In this document: positions 14,978 to 21,632 of the stretch, piece by piece
Numbering within the stretch: position 1 is the stretch's first letter
How the letters are laid out: every line of letters begins with the position of its first letter
NCBI GenBank assembly: GCA_036881885.1
Contig: JBAJNL010000022.1
Coordinates: forward strand, 1-21,632
DNA: 21,632 nucleotides
From: JBAJNL01 sp036881885
GTDB lineage: Bacteria > Pseudomonadota > Alphaproteobacteria > Holosporales > Hepatobacteraceae
Reading direction: 5' to 3'
Notes under the pieces: model-generated
What the model was told of the DNA's origin: nothing
Databases searched by the model: none
The model's input: only the letters and a program-made list of their open reading frames with translations
Made by a program: the position numbers and the translations under genes

Positions 14978-16462
14978 ATGCAGTCTTTAGAGGATTTTTT
15001 GCCTTGTTTTTCCCAAATGAAAGGCCATGCAGAGGTTTGTCACTCGGGAAAAGAGGCCGTCAAACTGCTGCTTGCCATTCATCACAAAAATAAAGAGCGC
15101 TTTTCTGGCACCATTGCACAGCTGAATCAAGGCGATGCGTTTGATGCCTCTAGCGCGGCCACTTATCCTTATGTGGCGTTGGTTGTGCCGCCCAAAAAAT
15201 TGAATGTAGATGCCACCAAGGCTTATGGCGCCGCGCTTGAGCCTGGGCTTTACGGCACAACACTGACCCGCCCTGATCTGTTTGGCGCTTATTATGAAGA
15301 ACAAATTGACCTTTTGATCAAGCACCACAAAAGCCCCGTGATGGTGGGTGAAAGCAATTGCCCCATTCCGATTCCTTTTATGAACGAGGCCTCATTATCA
15401 TCACTAAAGCCCGAGAGGCTGTGGGATATCGCCAACAAAGCCGCGTTGCCTGACCTTAACAAAATTGACGATGCTATTGTGGATGGCACGCTTGAAGCGG
15501 CGCCCGATAAGCCGCGACCGTTGTCTTTGTTTACGGCCGAACGTGTAGATTATTCGCTGCATCGCCTGCATCACTATTGCGGCACCTCACCTGAGCATTT
15601 TCAGAAATTTATCCTGCTCACAAACTATCAGCGTTACATTGATTATTTTACCACCTATGCGCTTGAGATGATGAAAGCCGACCAAAACTATACCGCTTTG
15701 GTCGAACCCGGCGACTTGATTGTCACCAACGCAGACGAAGCCAAGGCAGCGGCCAAAAAGCGTCCTCGGCACTTGCCGCAGATGCCCGCTTACCACCTCA
15801 AACGCCCTGATGGTAACGGCATTACCTTTATCAATATTGGCGTGGGCCCCACAAACGCGCGCAACATCACCGACCACCTGGCGGTGCTGCGACCACACTG
15901 CTGGATTATGCTGGGCCACTGTGCTGGCTTTAGACGCTCGCAACGCCTTGGAGATTATGTTTTGGCGCATGGCTATGTGCGTGATGATCACGTGCTTGAT
16001 AACGATGTACCTTTGTGGACGCCCATTCCGCCCATTGCCGAAATGCAGATGGCGCTGCAAGAGGCCGTCATTAACGTGACCGGCCTTAAAGAGGCCGATG
16101 TTAAAACGCGCATGCGCACCGGCACTGTTGTCAGCAGCGACAACCGCAACTGGGAGATTAGCCCCAAAGAACTGTTTGCCCGCTATAACCGCACGCGCGC
16201 CATTGCGCTTGACCTTGAGTCGGCCTCTTTGGCCACCAACGGCTTTCGCTTTCGTGTTCCTTATGGCACGCTGCTGTGCGTTTCAGACAAACCCTTGCAT
16301 GGCGAGCTGAAGCTAAAGGGCATGGCCACGCAGTTTTATACCGAACGCGTGCACCAGCACCTTGAAATTGGCATCGAGGCCATTCGCCTGCTGCGCGAAC
16401 GCGGCGCCGACCTTTTGCACTCGCGCAAGCTGCGCGGCTTTGACGAACCCCCTTTCCGCTAA
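14978..16462 (+). CDS. amn: AMP nucleosidase
   Basis: AMP nucleosidase splits AMP into adenine and ribose 5-phosphate and so lowers the AMP pool. The 494-residue protein has the two-part structure of E. coli Amn (484 residues): an N-terminal Amn domain (about 1-175) and a nucleoside-phosphorylase-like catalytic domain with NIGVGPTNARNITDHLAV (near 286), GHCAGFRRSQRLGDYVLAHG (near 313), the acidic ALDLESASLA and RVPYGTLLCVSDKPLHGE. It ends LHSRKLRGFDEPPFR, almost the family's standard ending. GGAG five bases before the ATG is the Shine-Dalgarno sequence. After the stop I see only a weak hairpin (GCCTG...CAGGC at 16486) and then the repeat island. Confidence 0.97.
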   Translation: MQSLEDFLPCFSQMKGHAEVCHSGKEAVKLLLAIHHKNKERFSGTIAQLNQGDAFDASSAATYPYVALVVPPKKLNVDATKAYGAALEPGLYGTTLTRPDLFGAYYEEQIDLLIKHHKSPVMVGESNCPIPIPFMNEASLSSLKPERLWDIANKAALPDLNKIDDAIVDGTLEAAPDKPRPLSLFTAERVDYSLHRLHHYCGTSPEHFQKFILLTNYQRYIDYFTTYALEMMKADQNYTALVEPGDLIVTNADEAKAAAKKRPRHLPQMPAYHLKRPDGNGITFINIGVGPTNARNITDHLAVLRPHCWIMLGHCAGFRRSQRLGDYVLAHGYVRDDHVLDNDVPLWTPIPPIAEMQMALQEAVINVTGLKEADVKTRMRTGTVVSSDNRNWEISPKELFARYNRTRAIALDLESASLATNGFRFRVPYGTLLCVSDKPLHGELKLKGMATQFYTERVHQHLEIGIEAIRLLRERGADLLHSRKLRGFDEPPFR

Positions 16463-16473
16463 TCTTTGAACCA

Positions 16474-16521
16474 CTTTGGCTCACTGCCTGTGGATCGCCG
16501 CAGGCGATGCCTTCTTGATGA
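16474..16521 (-). repeat. Partial palindromic repeat element, reverse half copy 5
   Basis: CTTTGGCTCACTGCC, then GTGGATCGCCGCAGGC and CCTTCTTGATGAC match one half of the family in reverse orientation, with the variant outer arm (GTCATCAAGAAGG as reverse complement) also seen in copy 1. The other half is absent. Confidence 0.5.
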
Positions 16522-16532
16522 CGATGGAATGA

Positions 16533-16619
16533 ACTAACGAAACGGATGAAGGCGAGATGCGCAAACTGTTCGAAGCCATTTTCAGCGCAGCGTTAGACGC
16601 GTTACAAAACCGCTCCTGA
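16533..16619 (+). other. Short coding-like stretch between repeats
   Basis: An open frame ending at the TGA at 16617-16619 reads EMRKLFEAIFSAALDALQNR near its end, with an internal ATG at 16557 giving a 20-residue amphipathic peptide. It has no Shine-Dalgarno sequence and is bounded upstream by an in-frame stop. It may be the last trace of a lost gene or chance. Confidence 0.15.
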
Positions 16620-16656
16620 GGCCTGTTGTCATCATCGCGAATAGGCTACCCCCCTT

Positions 16657-16764
16657 GTCATCGCGAAGGTGCGTAGTACCTGCGGCGATCCACTTACCAG
16701 CAACTAAAGCGGCCAAAGCACACAATGGATTGCCACGTCGGAATAAATTCCTCCTCGCAATGAC
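16657..16764 (+). repeat. Palindromic repeat element, intact copy 6
   Basis: The outer arms are GTCATCGCGAAGG and, as reverse complement, GTCATTGCGAGGAGG; the inner arms are GGCGATCCACTT and AATGGATTGCC. The loop reads AACTAAAGCGGCCAAAGCAC. A fragment of the left arm (GTCATCGCGAAGGCCC) lies at 16774, between this copy and the next. Confidence 0.9.
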
Positions 16765-16800
16765 ATTTTAGACCGTCATCGCGAAGGCCCAGCCCCCCTT

Positions 16801-16903
16801 GTCATCGCGAAGGCTTTAGCCCCGCGCGATCCACTTGCCAGAAACTAAAGCGGCCAAAGCACACTGGATTGCCACGTCGGAATAAATTCCTCCTCGCAAT
16901 GAC
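16801..16903 (+). repeat. Palindromic repeat element, intact copy 7
   Basis: Nearly identical to the copy at 16657 from the inner arm onward (AACTAAAGCGGCCAAAGCAC, TTGCCACGTCGGAATAAATT), in the same orientation and 144 bp further on. The left arm keeps the CCCCGCGCGATCCACTT form of copies 1 and 4. A further right-arm fragment (CCTCGCGATGACGG) follows at about 16931-16944. The whole gap 16463-16975 is made of such copies, and I see no gene in it beyond the short stretch at 16533. Confidence 0.9.
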
Positions 16904-16975
16904 GTTCTGGGGGGCGTCGCCCAAAGGGCGCCTCGCGATGACGGTTTTAGAGCATGGCAGCAGCTAAGGCACACC

Positions 16976-17491
16976 TTAGGCTTCTTTTTGGGTAGCTGGA
17001 ATGGCTTTCAGCAAAACCTTTTGAATCATGACATCACGCAACAAATCATCTTGCACAAAACGCCGCACCACCCTTTCAGCCCTTTGTTTCAGGGCAAAGC
17101 TGGTGGTGTGATAGCCTGTGCCCCAAAGCAAAAAGCCCACACCATAAAAATCTTCTAGCAGCGCGCTGTAAATGCGCGGCAGGTGCTTTTCAAGCAGGCC
17201 TTTTGTTTTCTCAGAATGCGTTTCAAGAATCAGATCAAAGCAAAAAATGGCCACAGGCGACTTGCGCGAGAGAATCATCAACCGAAAAGGTTTCAACTGA
17301 AAAAAAGGCGCCTTGTCCACCTGCGCGTGATTTTGCACATGCACCTTACCCAAGCTGGGATCACGGTTATTAATACGCGGTTCTGACGCACGCACCGGCG
17401 CAAAGGCACACACAAACACCACAAAAAGAACAAGCGCACACGGCGGTTTTTTAAGATCGAAGCTGCAACGCCATTTTGTCCAAAACGGCAT
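16976..17491 (-). CDS. Exported FliL-like protein of unknown function
   Basis: From the ATG at 17491 the protein has 171 residues. A hydrophobic segment (about 17-33, CALVLFVVFVCAFAPVRA) makes a signal peptide ending VRA or a single anchor. The mature part, FFQLKPFRLMILSRKSP to HLPRIYSALLEDF and RRFVQDDLLRDVMIQKVLL, recalls the periplasmic domain of FliL, where a strand PFxVxxxR is followed by an RLRDAxLxxL-type helix. I recall similar FliL-like genes next to nusB in other alphaproteobacteria; this is memory and was not checked. No flagellar gene is nearby. The start lies inside nusB (41-base overlap), so the two are probably one transcript and coupled in translation. Confidence 0.65.
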   Translation of the reverse strand: MPFWTKWRCSFDLKKPPCALVLFVVFVCAFAPVRASEPRINNRDPSLGKVHVQNHAQVDKAPFFQLKPFRLMILSRKSPVAIFCFDLILETHSEKTKGLLEKHLPRIYSALLEDFYGVGFLLWGTGYHTTSFALKQRAERVVRRFVQDDLLRDVMIQKVLLKAIPATQKEA

Positions 17492-17930
17492 GCACCAGCG
17501 CGGGTTCTTTTTGACTGAAAAAGCCATGGGTTAAGGTGACGTACTCGTTAATAATCAGCGCTTGCGGCACTTCTTTTTTGACAAACAGCTCGGACGATGC
17601 CACACGCAACAGCGCAAGCAGCAAAGGCTCGAGGCGTTCAAAATGCCACTGAGGTGTTAACAAACCCTGAATTTTAGTATCAAACAAGCTAAGATCTTGC
17701 GCAATAAAGGGCTGCAGCAGCTCCCTAAAATAGTCGGCATCCCCCACAATTGATTCAGAACGCAGCCAAGAAACCATGGGCTCTTGCGTAAAATCGGCAC
17801 ACACTTTGTGAAGGGGCTCTTCTTGCAGCACCGCCTGATATAAAGCTTGCACAGCCATCAAACGAGAGGCACTGCGCTTTTTTAAGTGAAGACGGCGCGC
17901 GTTTGCGGCATCATTTGTTTGATCACTCAT
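17451..17930 (-). CDS. nusB: Transcription antitermination factor NusB
   Basis: NusB binds boxA RNA together with NusE (S10) and is needed for rRNA antitermination. The protein has 159 residues from the ATG at 17930 (MSDQTND), the usual length. The family's N-terminal SASRLMAVQALYQAVLQ helix is clear (near 21-37), followed by a helical middle and the conserved end ALIINEYVTLTHGFFSQKEPALVHAVLDKM. Upstream in-frame starts at 17939 (ATG) and 17957 (GTG) are possible; AACAGG lies about 8 bases before 17939. In most alphaproteobacteria ribH precedes nusB, but here a divergent permease gene does, so the usual rib-nusB cluster is broken. Confidence 0.95.
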   Translation of the reverse strand: MSDQTNDAANARRLHLKKRSASRLMAVQALYQAVLQEEPLHKVCADFTQEPMVSWLRSESIVGDADYFRELLQPFIAQDLSLFDTKIQGLLTPQWHFERLEPLLLALLRVASSELFVKKEVPQALIINEYVTLTHGFFSQKEPALVHAVLDKMALQLRS

Positions 17931-18100
17931 TGACGCCATCCTGTTCACACCACACACAACACCTCTTCTTTTCTTTTCTAAAACACATTTTCACTTCAAA
18001 CAACGGTTAAGACCATGACTTTCTACTTTCTTTAAAGTAAAAGAAGATACAGTATTTGACCAGGTGTTCTGAAAACAAGGTGAAAAAACGCACACGGACC

Positions 18101-19024
18101 ATGCAAACTTTGATCAAGATTTTTTCTCCCTCTTTTTGGTTTAAAAGCGATTACGCGCTTGGTTTGTTTTGGAAATTTTTTTCCACCACCTGCTTTGCCA
18201 CCATCAGCATGCTGGCCTGCTGGATTCAATTTCGGGGCATGCGCGTTTCACCCAGCCAAATCGCCTTTTTTCAAGTTTTTTTGCCCTTTGTTGGCATGCT
18301 TGTCCTGACGCCACAACCCGGTGGAACGCTGATCAAACGTCTTTTAACACGCGCGCCGTTGTGGGCGCTTTTGCGCAGCGGCGCCTCAAGCATAACGTTT
18401 TTAAGCTGGTTTTGCGCCCTTAGCGTTTATCCTTTAAGCTTTGCCATTTCTTTTCGCATGCTGGGCCCTTTGGTCACCTTTGGCGCGGCGCTTCTTTTGC
18501 TAAAAGAAAAAACAACACTGTTACGCTTTTTGGGCCTGTGCATTTTGTTGCTTGCCTCAACCCTCTTGATTCGCGCCGAGCTTTGGTCTTTGCCCCTTGC
18601 CAAAGATGCACCTTTGTTTCAACTGATCATTCTGCCTCTTTTGGTCATTGGTGGTTATACGCTGACAACGCTGTCGGGCAAGCTTTTGCTTAAACGTGTC
18701 GGGGTGAACGAGGCGCTCTTTTCTCTTTTAGGGCTCAATTCACTTTTTTTGGGCCTTGCGGCCTTGTTTATGTGGGCGCCCCTTGCACCGTCGCTTTATG
18801 GATTTTTGGCCTTAATGGGCGTTATCGAGTGGCTGGGTCAGTGGGCCCTTGCCAAAGCTTTGTCGATGACGGCACTTAATATTTTAGCGCCCCTTAGCTT
18901 GTGGCGCTTTGGTATCAGCGCCCTGTTTGGTCTTGTGATTTTAGGCGAGCCTTTAAGACCCGCCTTTTTAATCGGCATCGCCCTGATGGCGCTTGCCACC
19001 CCCCTTGTGATTCGCAAGCGCTAA
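18101..19024 (+). CDS. EamA / DMT-family permease
   Basis: This 307-residue hydrophobic protein has about ten membrane helices in two five-helix halves, the EamA pattern of the drug/metabolite transporter superfamily. Visible marks are SPSQIAFFQVFLPF early in repeat one, SFAISFRMLGPLVTFGAALLLLKEK at the end of repeat one, and the matching SMTALNILAPLSLWRFGISA and FGLVILGEPLRPAFLIGIAL in repeat two. Intracellular alphaproteobacteria use such permeases to take up metabolites such as S-adenosylmethionine, but the substrate cannot be read from sequence. The ATG at 18101 is preferred; a GTG at 18080 would add seven basic residues. Neither has a clear Shine-Dalgarno sequence. Its stop overlaps the stop of the convergent neighbour by four bases (CTAA). 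Confidence 0.9.
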   Translation: MQTLIKIFSPSFWFKSDYALGLFWKFFSTTCFATISMLACWIQFRGMRVSPSQIAFFQVFLPFVGMLVLTPQPGGTLIKRLLTRAPLWALLRSGASSITFLSWFCALSVYPLSFAISFRMLGPLVTFGAALLLLKEKTTLLRFLGLCILLLASTLLIRAELWSLPLAKDAPLFQLIILPLLVIGGYTLTTLSGKLLLKRVGVNEALFSLLGLNSLFLGLAALFMWAPLAPSLYGFLALMGVIEWLGQWALAKALSMTALNILAPLSLWRFGISALFGLVILGEPLRPAFLIGIALMALATPLVIRKR

Positions 19025-20226
19025 AGCTGCCGAGAACTACGTTTTATGAACGATCCCTGTCGATAATGGCCTGCAACCACCGAACCAGGCGTTCCTCTTA
19101 AAGAAAGACTGCCCTTGCGACGCAATGTCACCTGTGCTGACAGGCCGTCATTAACTCCCTCCTCAGTTTGTTGATATATGTCTTTTTTAAAATTTCTGCC
19201 AAGCGTCATCGATTTGTCACTCGGCCACAATTTTTCCTCAAGTATGACTGAGCGAAAACCCTGATCAATGAAAGCAGCTCTGTAGCCTTGACTTCTCTTT
19301 AAGCTACCGTATCTTCCCCGCGGCGTAAAAGAATTGTCGTACTCTATCCAGCTTTCTTGCACAAGTTTTTCCGCTTTATCGTCTAGCACACTTGCTGCTT
19401 TGAGTTGAGAGGCAAGTGAAAGGCATTTATTCCTATTTTTTGTCTGTTCGCCTACTTTATTAAAACTGAGTGCCGAGACAACCGGACCCACGTTAGGCTT
19501 GGATTGCTTAGTTAGAGAAATTTTCCACACACGCCGCCACAGTTTTTTTGCATTGGCTGATTTCTGCAAAGCTTGCAGAAGTTTTATTTCGCTTTCTGAA
19601 AAAACAGCTTTTGTGCAAAAATTTGTACAAGACACTTTTGGTACGATCACACTGTCAACAAGCTGTGTCAGCGATATGTTGTTGACGTACGCATTCAGCT
19701 CTTCTTGAGCGACACTTGTTTTACCACTAACAAGCGATACCATAAAAGACCAGTTGTTTTGCATCTTCGATTCAGACAACTGCGCCATGCCCGAATTTGG
19801 TGCCTCTTTTTTTGGCTGCAGTTTCTGCAACCATGCCAAAGCAATCAGCATTTCAAGCGAGTACCGCTGGTAGGCAGGTTTATCATCATTGCAACCTTTA
19901 AGACTTGCGTTTTGTTTTTCCACCGAAGCCTTACACTGATTCTGCACAGCCTGAAAGCTCATCTCTTTCATCTCCTGAATCTTCCTTTCTACTGTATCCT
20001 TCGCAAAATCCTTAAAAACACACTCATGCGCTTTCACAAGAAGGTCTCTAGCCGACTCTTCCTCAGTTGGTGTGGTAGGTACCAAAACGATGCCAGAGTC
20101 ACTTGATTCTTCAAGCGGCAGTTGACCTCTTGCACCGTGCAGGTCACCCCGTAGACCTGTGTGGATCACCGCACAACCCATGAGCATGAAACTGATTACA
20201 TGTCTTCTTTTTGTTCGTTTCGTCAT
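19021..20226 (-). CDS. Exported protein of unknown function (401 residues)
   Basis: The ATG is preceded by AAGG at seven bases and by a good promoter. The N-terminus is very basic (MTKRTKRRH), then VISFMLMGC, a short hydrophobic segment with a lipobox-like LMGC at Cys18, so this is likely a lipoprotein or otherwise exported. An acidic, Thr/Pro-rich stretch (about 36-60) precedes a helical region with Cys69, Cys98 and Cys112. There is a CX3C pair (SCTNFC, 200-204), and a segment around 255-304 ends SWIEYDNSFTPRG. The last 90 residues are basic and Ser/Gly-rich. I recognise no family. The codons look less GC-rich than in the housekeeping genes. The next gene on the same strand encodes a protein with a similar Cys layout and a similar SW...PR segment. 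Confidence 0.75.
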   Translation of the reverse strand: MTKRTKRRHVISFMLMGCAVIHTGLRGDLHGARGQLPLEESSDSGIVLVPTTPTEEESARDLLVKAHECVFKDFAKDTVERKIQEMKEMSFQAVQNQCKASVEKQNASLKGCNDDKPAYQRYSLEMLIALAWLQKLQPKKEAPNSGMAQLSESKMQNNWSFMVSLVSGKTSVAQEELNAYVNNISLTQLVDSVIVPKVSCTNFCTKAVFSESEIKLLQALQKSANAKKLWRRVWKISLTKQSKPNVGPVVSALSFNKVGEQTKNRNKCLSLASQLKAASVLDDKAEKLVQESWIEYDNSFTPRGRYGSLKRSQGYRAAFIDQGFRSVILEEKLWPSDKSMTLGRNFKKDIYQQTEEGVNDGLSAQVTLRRKGSLSLRGTPGSVVAGHYRQGSFIKRSSRQL

Positions 20227-20257
20227 TGTTACCTTTTTTTAAAATCAACGGAACGTC

Positions 20258-20287
20258 ATTTTATGTAAAATTTTAAATAAATGACAA
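20258..20287 (-). promoter_or_regulatory. Probable promoter of the 401-residue exported protein gene
   Basis: On the minus strand TTGTCA (20287-20282) and TAAAAT (20263-20258) are 18 bp apart in an AT-rich spacer. Each matches the consensus at five of six positions. The start of transcription would be near 20251, giving a short leader that contains the Shine-Dalgarno AAGG. The gene can therefore be transcribed apart from its upstream neighbour, which ends at 20347. Confidence 0.6.
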
Positions 20288-20346
20288 AACAAATGCTAAA
20301 AATATGCATTTCAATCGTTTCTTCAGAAACAATCCCTAAGAGAGGA

Positions 20347-21327
20347 TTATGGCACCACTTGATCGCATGAAAGCTGACGAGGACAGTAGTTTATATCCCA
20401 ACTGCGGTAAATATCTGTTTGCTCATCCCAATGCAGTGTTCTGTCACAAGACAAGCGATCGGTGAGTGTATGCAAAACGTTTTTTTGATTCTCATCACTT
20501 TGACGTTTGAAACCCAGCCAAGAGGTGGGGCGTTTCAAACCTTTTACAAGCCACTTTGCCGTTTTTTTTCTTGACGACATTTTACACCAGCTGAAAGGCC
20601 AGTGTGGCCGACCAAAACGCCAGGAATCTTTATTCGCATCCGCCATGGTGTTCACAATAGCCCTTATAATGTGGCCGTTGTTTTTTGTAAGACGCCTTAG
20701 CAACCCATCCACAATCTTTTTTGTGGAGACGTCTTTTTTTAAAGCGTCTGCCCGTGTTGCTTGGGCAAGTCCTAACGCCTCTTTTAACGCACTACGTGCA
20801 CAGTTCCAATTGATATAATCGTCTCCCAATCGTGTACATACCTCTTCCCATCGCACCTCTTGCGTTGCTTGTTTCACTTTTTGGCGCATCACTTCTTCTA
20901 TGACAAACTCGGCGCATGAGGGCGCTTGTAGTCGTTCCTCAAACCCCTTTTTCACCCAGTTGTCTAACACACGATCAATCGCTTGTTTTCTGGCCACAGA
21001 AACCTTGTGGCGGTCATCAATGTTATGGTAAACCCACACACCGCCTTGGTAAGCTTTTTTAGCCCCCCAATAAAGCAAACGCACTGCCTTTGATGCACCC
21101 CATGATAGGAAGCTGCCCACATGCTTTTGCCACGCGTGATCGGCTTTTGGCTCAAAAAATGAAAGCCGCGACACATGCTGACTGACAGCTTGAGTGTCTT
21201 CTGCATTGTGGTTTGCGGCAAAACCGTTACTGATCCCAAAAAGCATAACAAACGCCACAAAAAGAGCGGAGGTTATGCACAAACACTTCCGCCACATCTT
21301 AAGACATCGCTTGGCATGAACAATCAT
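20347..21327 (-). CDS. Exported protein of unknown function (326 residues)
   Basis: The ATG at 21327 follows GAGGGTGGGG, a strong Shine-Dalgarno region. Residues 1-37 form a Sec signal: basic start, hydrophobic SALFVAFVMLFGIS, then NGFA and cleavage before Ala38-Asn39. The mature protein is Trp- and Lys-rich and mainly helical, with an aromatic segment (LSWGASKAVRLLYWGAKKAY, near 74) that could touch membranes. Three cysteines (138, 164, 176) frame a helical pair. The end contains FKRQSDENQKN and SWDINYCPRQ, then a final Cys321. I recognise no family. The cysteine spacing and the ending resemble the downstream 401-residue protein, which suggests a divergent pair. Its position beside other exported genes fits a host-interaction role, but this is inference. 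Confidence 0.75.
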   Translation of the reverse strand: MIVHAKRCLKMWRKCLCITSALFVAFVMLFGISNGFAANHNAEDTQAVSQHVSRLSFFEPKADHAWQKHVGSFLSWGASKAVRLLYWGAKKAYQGGVWVYHNIDDRHKVSVARKQAIDRVLDNWVKKGFEERLQAPSCAEFVIEEVMRQKVKQATQEVRWEEVCTRLGDDYINWNCARSALKEALGLAQATRADALKKDVSTKKIVDGLLRRLTKNNGHIIRAIVNTMADANKDSWRFGRPHWPFSWCKMSSRKKTAKWLVKGLKRPTSWLGFKRQSDENQKNVLHTLTDRLSCDRTLHWDEQTDIYRSWDINYCPRQLSCDQVVP

Positions 21328-21523
21328 CGCCCCACCCTCGCTGAAAATAAGAATTTAATATGCTTTTATTTAAAAATTTAAAGAAAAAGCGCGCGCTTTA
21401 CGAGGGTAATGGGTATACATCGTTGATCTTAAGGAAACAAAAGATACAGTTTCAAATAAAGTGCAGCGCGTTGTTACACGATGTGTGCCTTGAAGCCTGG
21501 TGACGGCGCCTCCCTGGCCCGTT

Positions 21524-21632
21524 TTATAGATCGGTTACGAGTACCCCATTTTCGATCCTTGTAAGCTCTACTGTGTCATGAGGGCAATCGTCCTCACCCA
21601 GAATATCGTAAGCTTTACTTTTATACTTCCAG
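21524..21632 (-). CDS. C-terminal fragment of an unknown gene (cut by window edge)
   Basis: Reading leftward from the right edge, a frame of 35 codons stays open to a TAA at 21526-21524. It encodes KSKAYDILGEDDCPHDTVEL, then TRIENGVLVTDL. The composition looks like genuine protein, but the family cannot be told from so little. The 196 bp between it and the next gene (21328-21523) hold an AAAGCGCGCGCTTT palindrome near 21388 and no gene. Confidence 0.45.
   Translation of the reverse strand, partial: WKYKSKAYDILGEDDCPHDTVELTRIENGVLVTDL

Noticed and set aside
15587..16060. 157-residue minus-strand frame inside amn
   Set aside because: It is antisense to the conserved catalytic domain of AMP nucleosidase and has no recognisable motif.
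16657..16903. CRISPR-like direct repeats
   Set aside because: Only two long copies about 144 bp apart, with palindromic arms and relatives elsewhere in the window in both orientations; this is a dispersed repeat, not an array, and no cas genes are present.
21376..21402. AAAGCGCGCGCTTT palindrome upstream of the 326-residue gene as a terminator
   Set aside because: It has no usable loop or T tract in the right place; it could be an operator, but nothing supports that.

Overview
The window looks like a chromosomal segment of a host-associated alphaproteobacterium. The Holosporales / Paracaedibacter type of protist or amoeba endosymbiont is my best guess, but no rRNA is present to prove it. The reasons are an RNase E with the alphaproteobacterial acidic insertion in its S1 region and a C-terminal Trp-Trp motif, an alphaproteobacterial-type Hfq, retained peptidoglycan synthesis and recycling genes, and a Sec-signal protein with a eukaryote-type F-box followed by leucine-rich repeats. 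That last architecture is normally found in bacteria that live inside or attack eukaryotic cells.

Layout, left to right. 1-3133: the 3' part of a Ppx/GppA phosphatase gene, then sucC and sucD (TCA cycle succinyl-CoA ligase, joined by a one-base TAATG overlap). 3134-3784: palindromic repeat copies and a small convergent gene for a Lys-rich exported protein. 3987-6756: murF and a convergent AmpG-type muropeptide permease. 7217-8274: a HAD phosphatase and hfq with its own promoter and terminator. 8464-9049: a small exported protein with a double CX3C motif, then a repeat copy. 9047-11443: rne on the minus strand, with a terminator-like hairpin in its leader. 11923-13617: the F-box/LRR protein with an extended -10 promoter. 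13607-14830: a PBP5-type D-Ala-D-Ala carboxypeptidase, overlapping the F-box gene tail to tail. 14978-16462: amn (AMP nucleosidase). 16463-16975: an island of repeat copies. 16976-17930: a FliL-like exported protein and nusB. 18101-19024: an EamA/DMT permease. 19021-21327: two adjacent exported proteins of unknown function. 21524-21632: the C-terminus of a further minus-strand gene.

Three functional themes recur: RNA control (hfq, rne, nusB), wall synthesis and turnover (murF, ampG, the carboxypeptidase), and exported proteins that may act on a host (the F-box/LRR protein, the two unknown proteins at the right, the Lys-rich and CX3C small proteins). The most striking items are the F-box/LRR protein and the right-hand pair. 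The pair share a Cys spacing pattern and a short C-terminal motif that suggest divergent paralogues of an undescribed exported family. A family of about 100-bp palindromic repeats (at least seven full or partial copies) occupies the intergenic regions, and the better-preserved copies lie between convergent genes.
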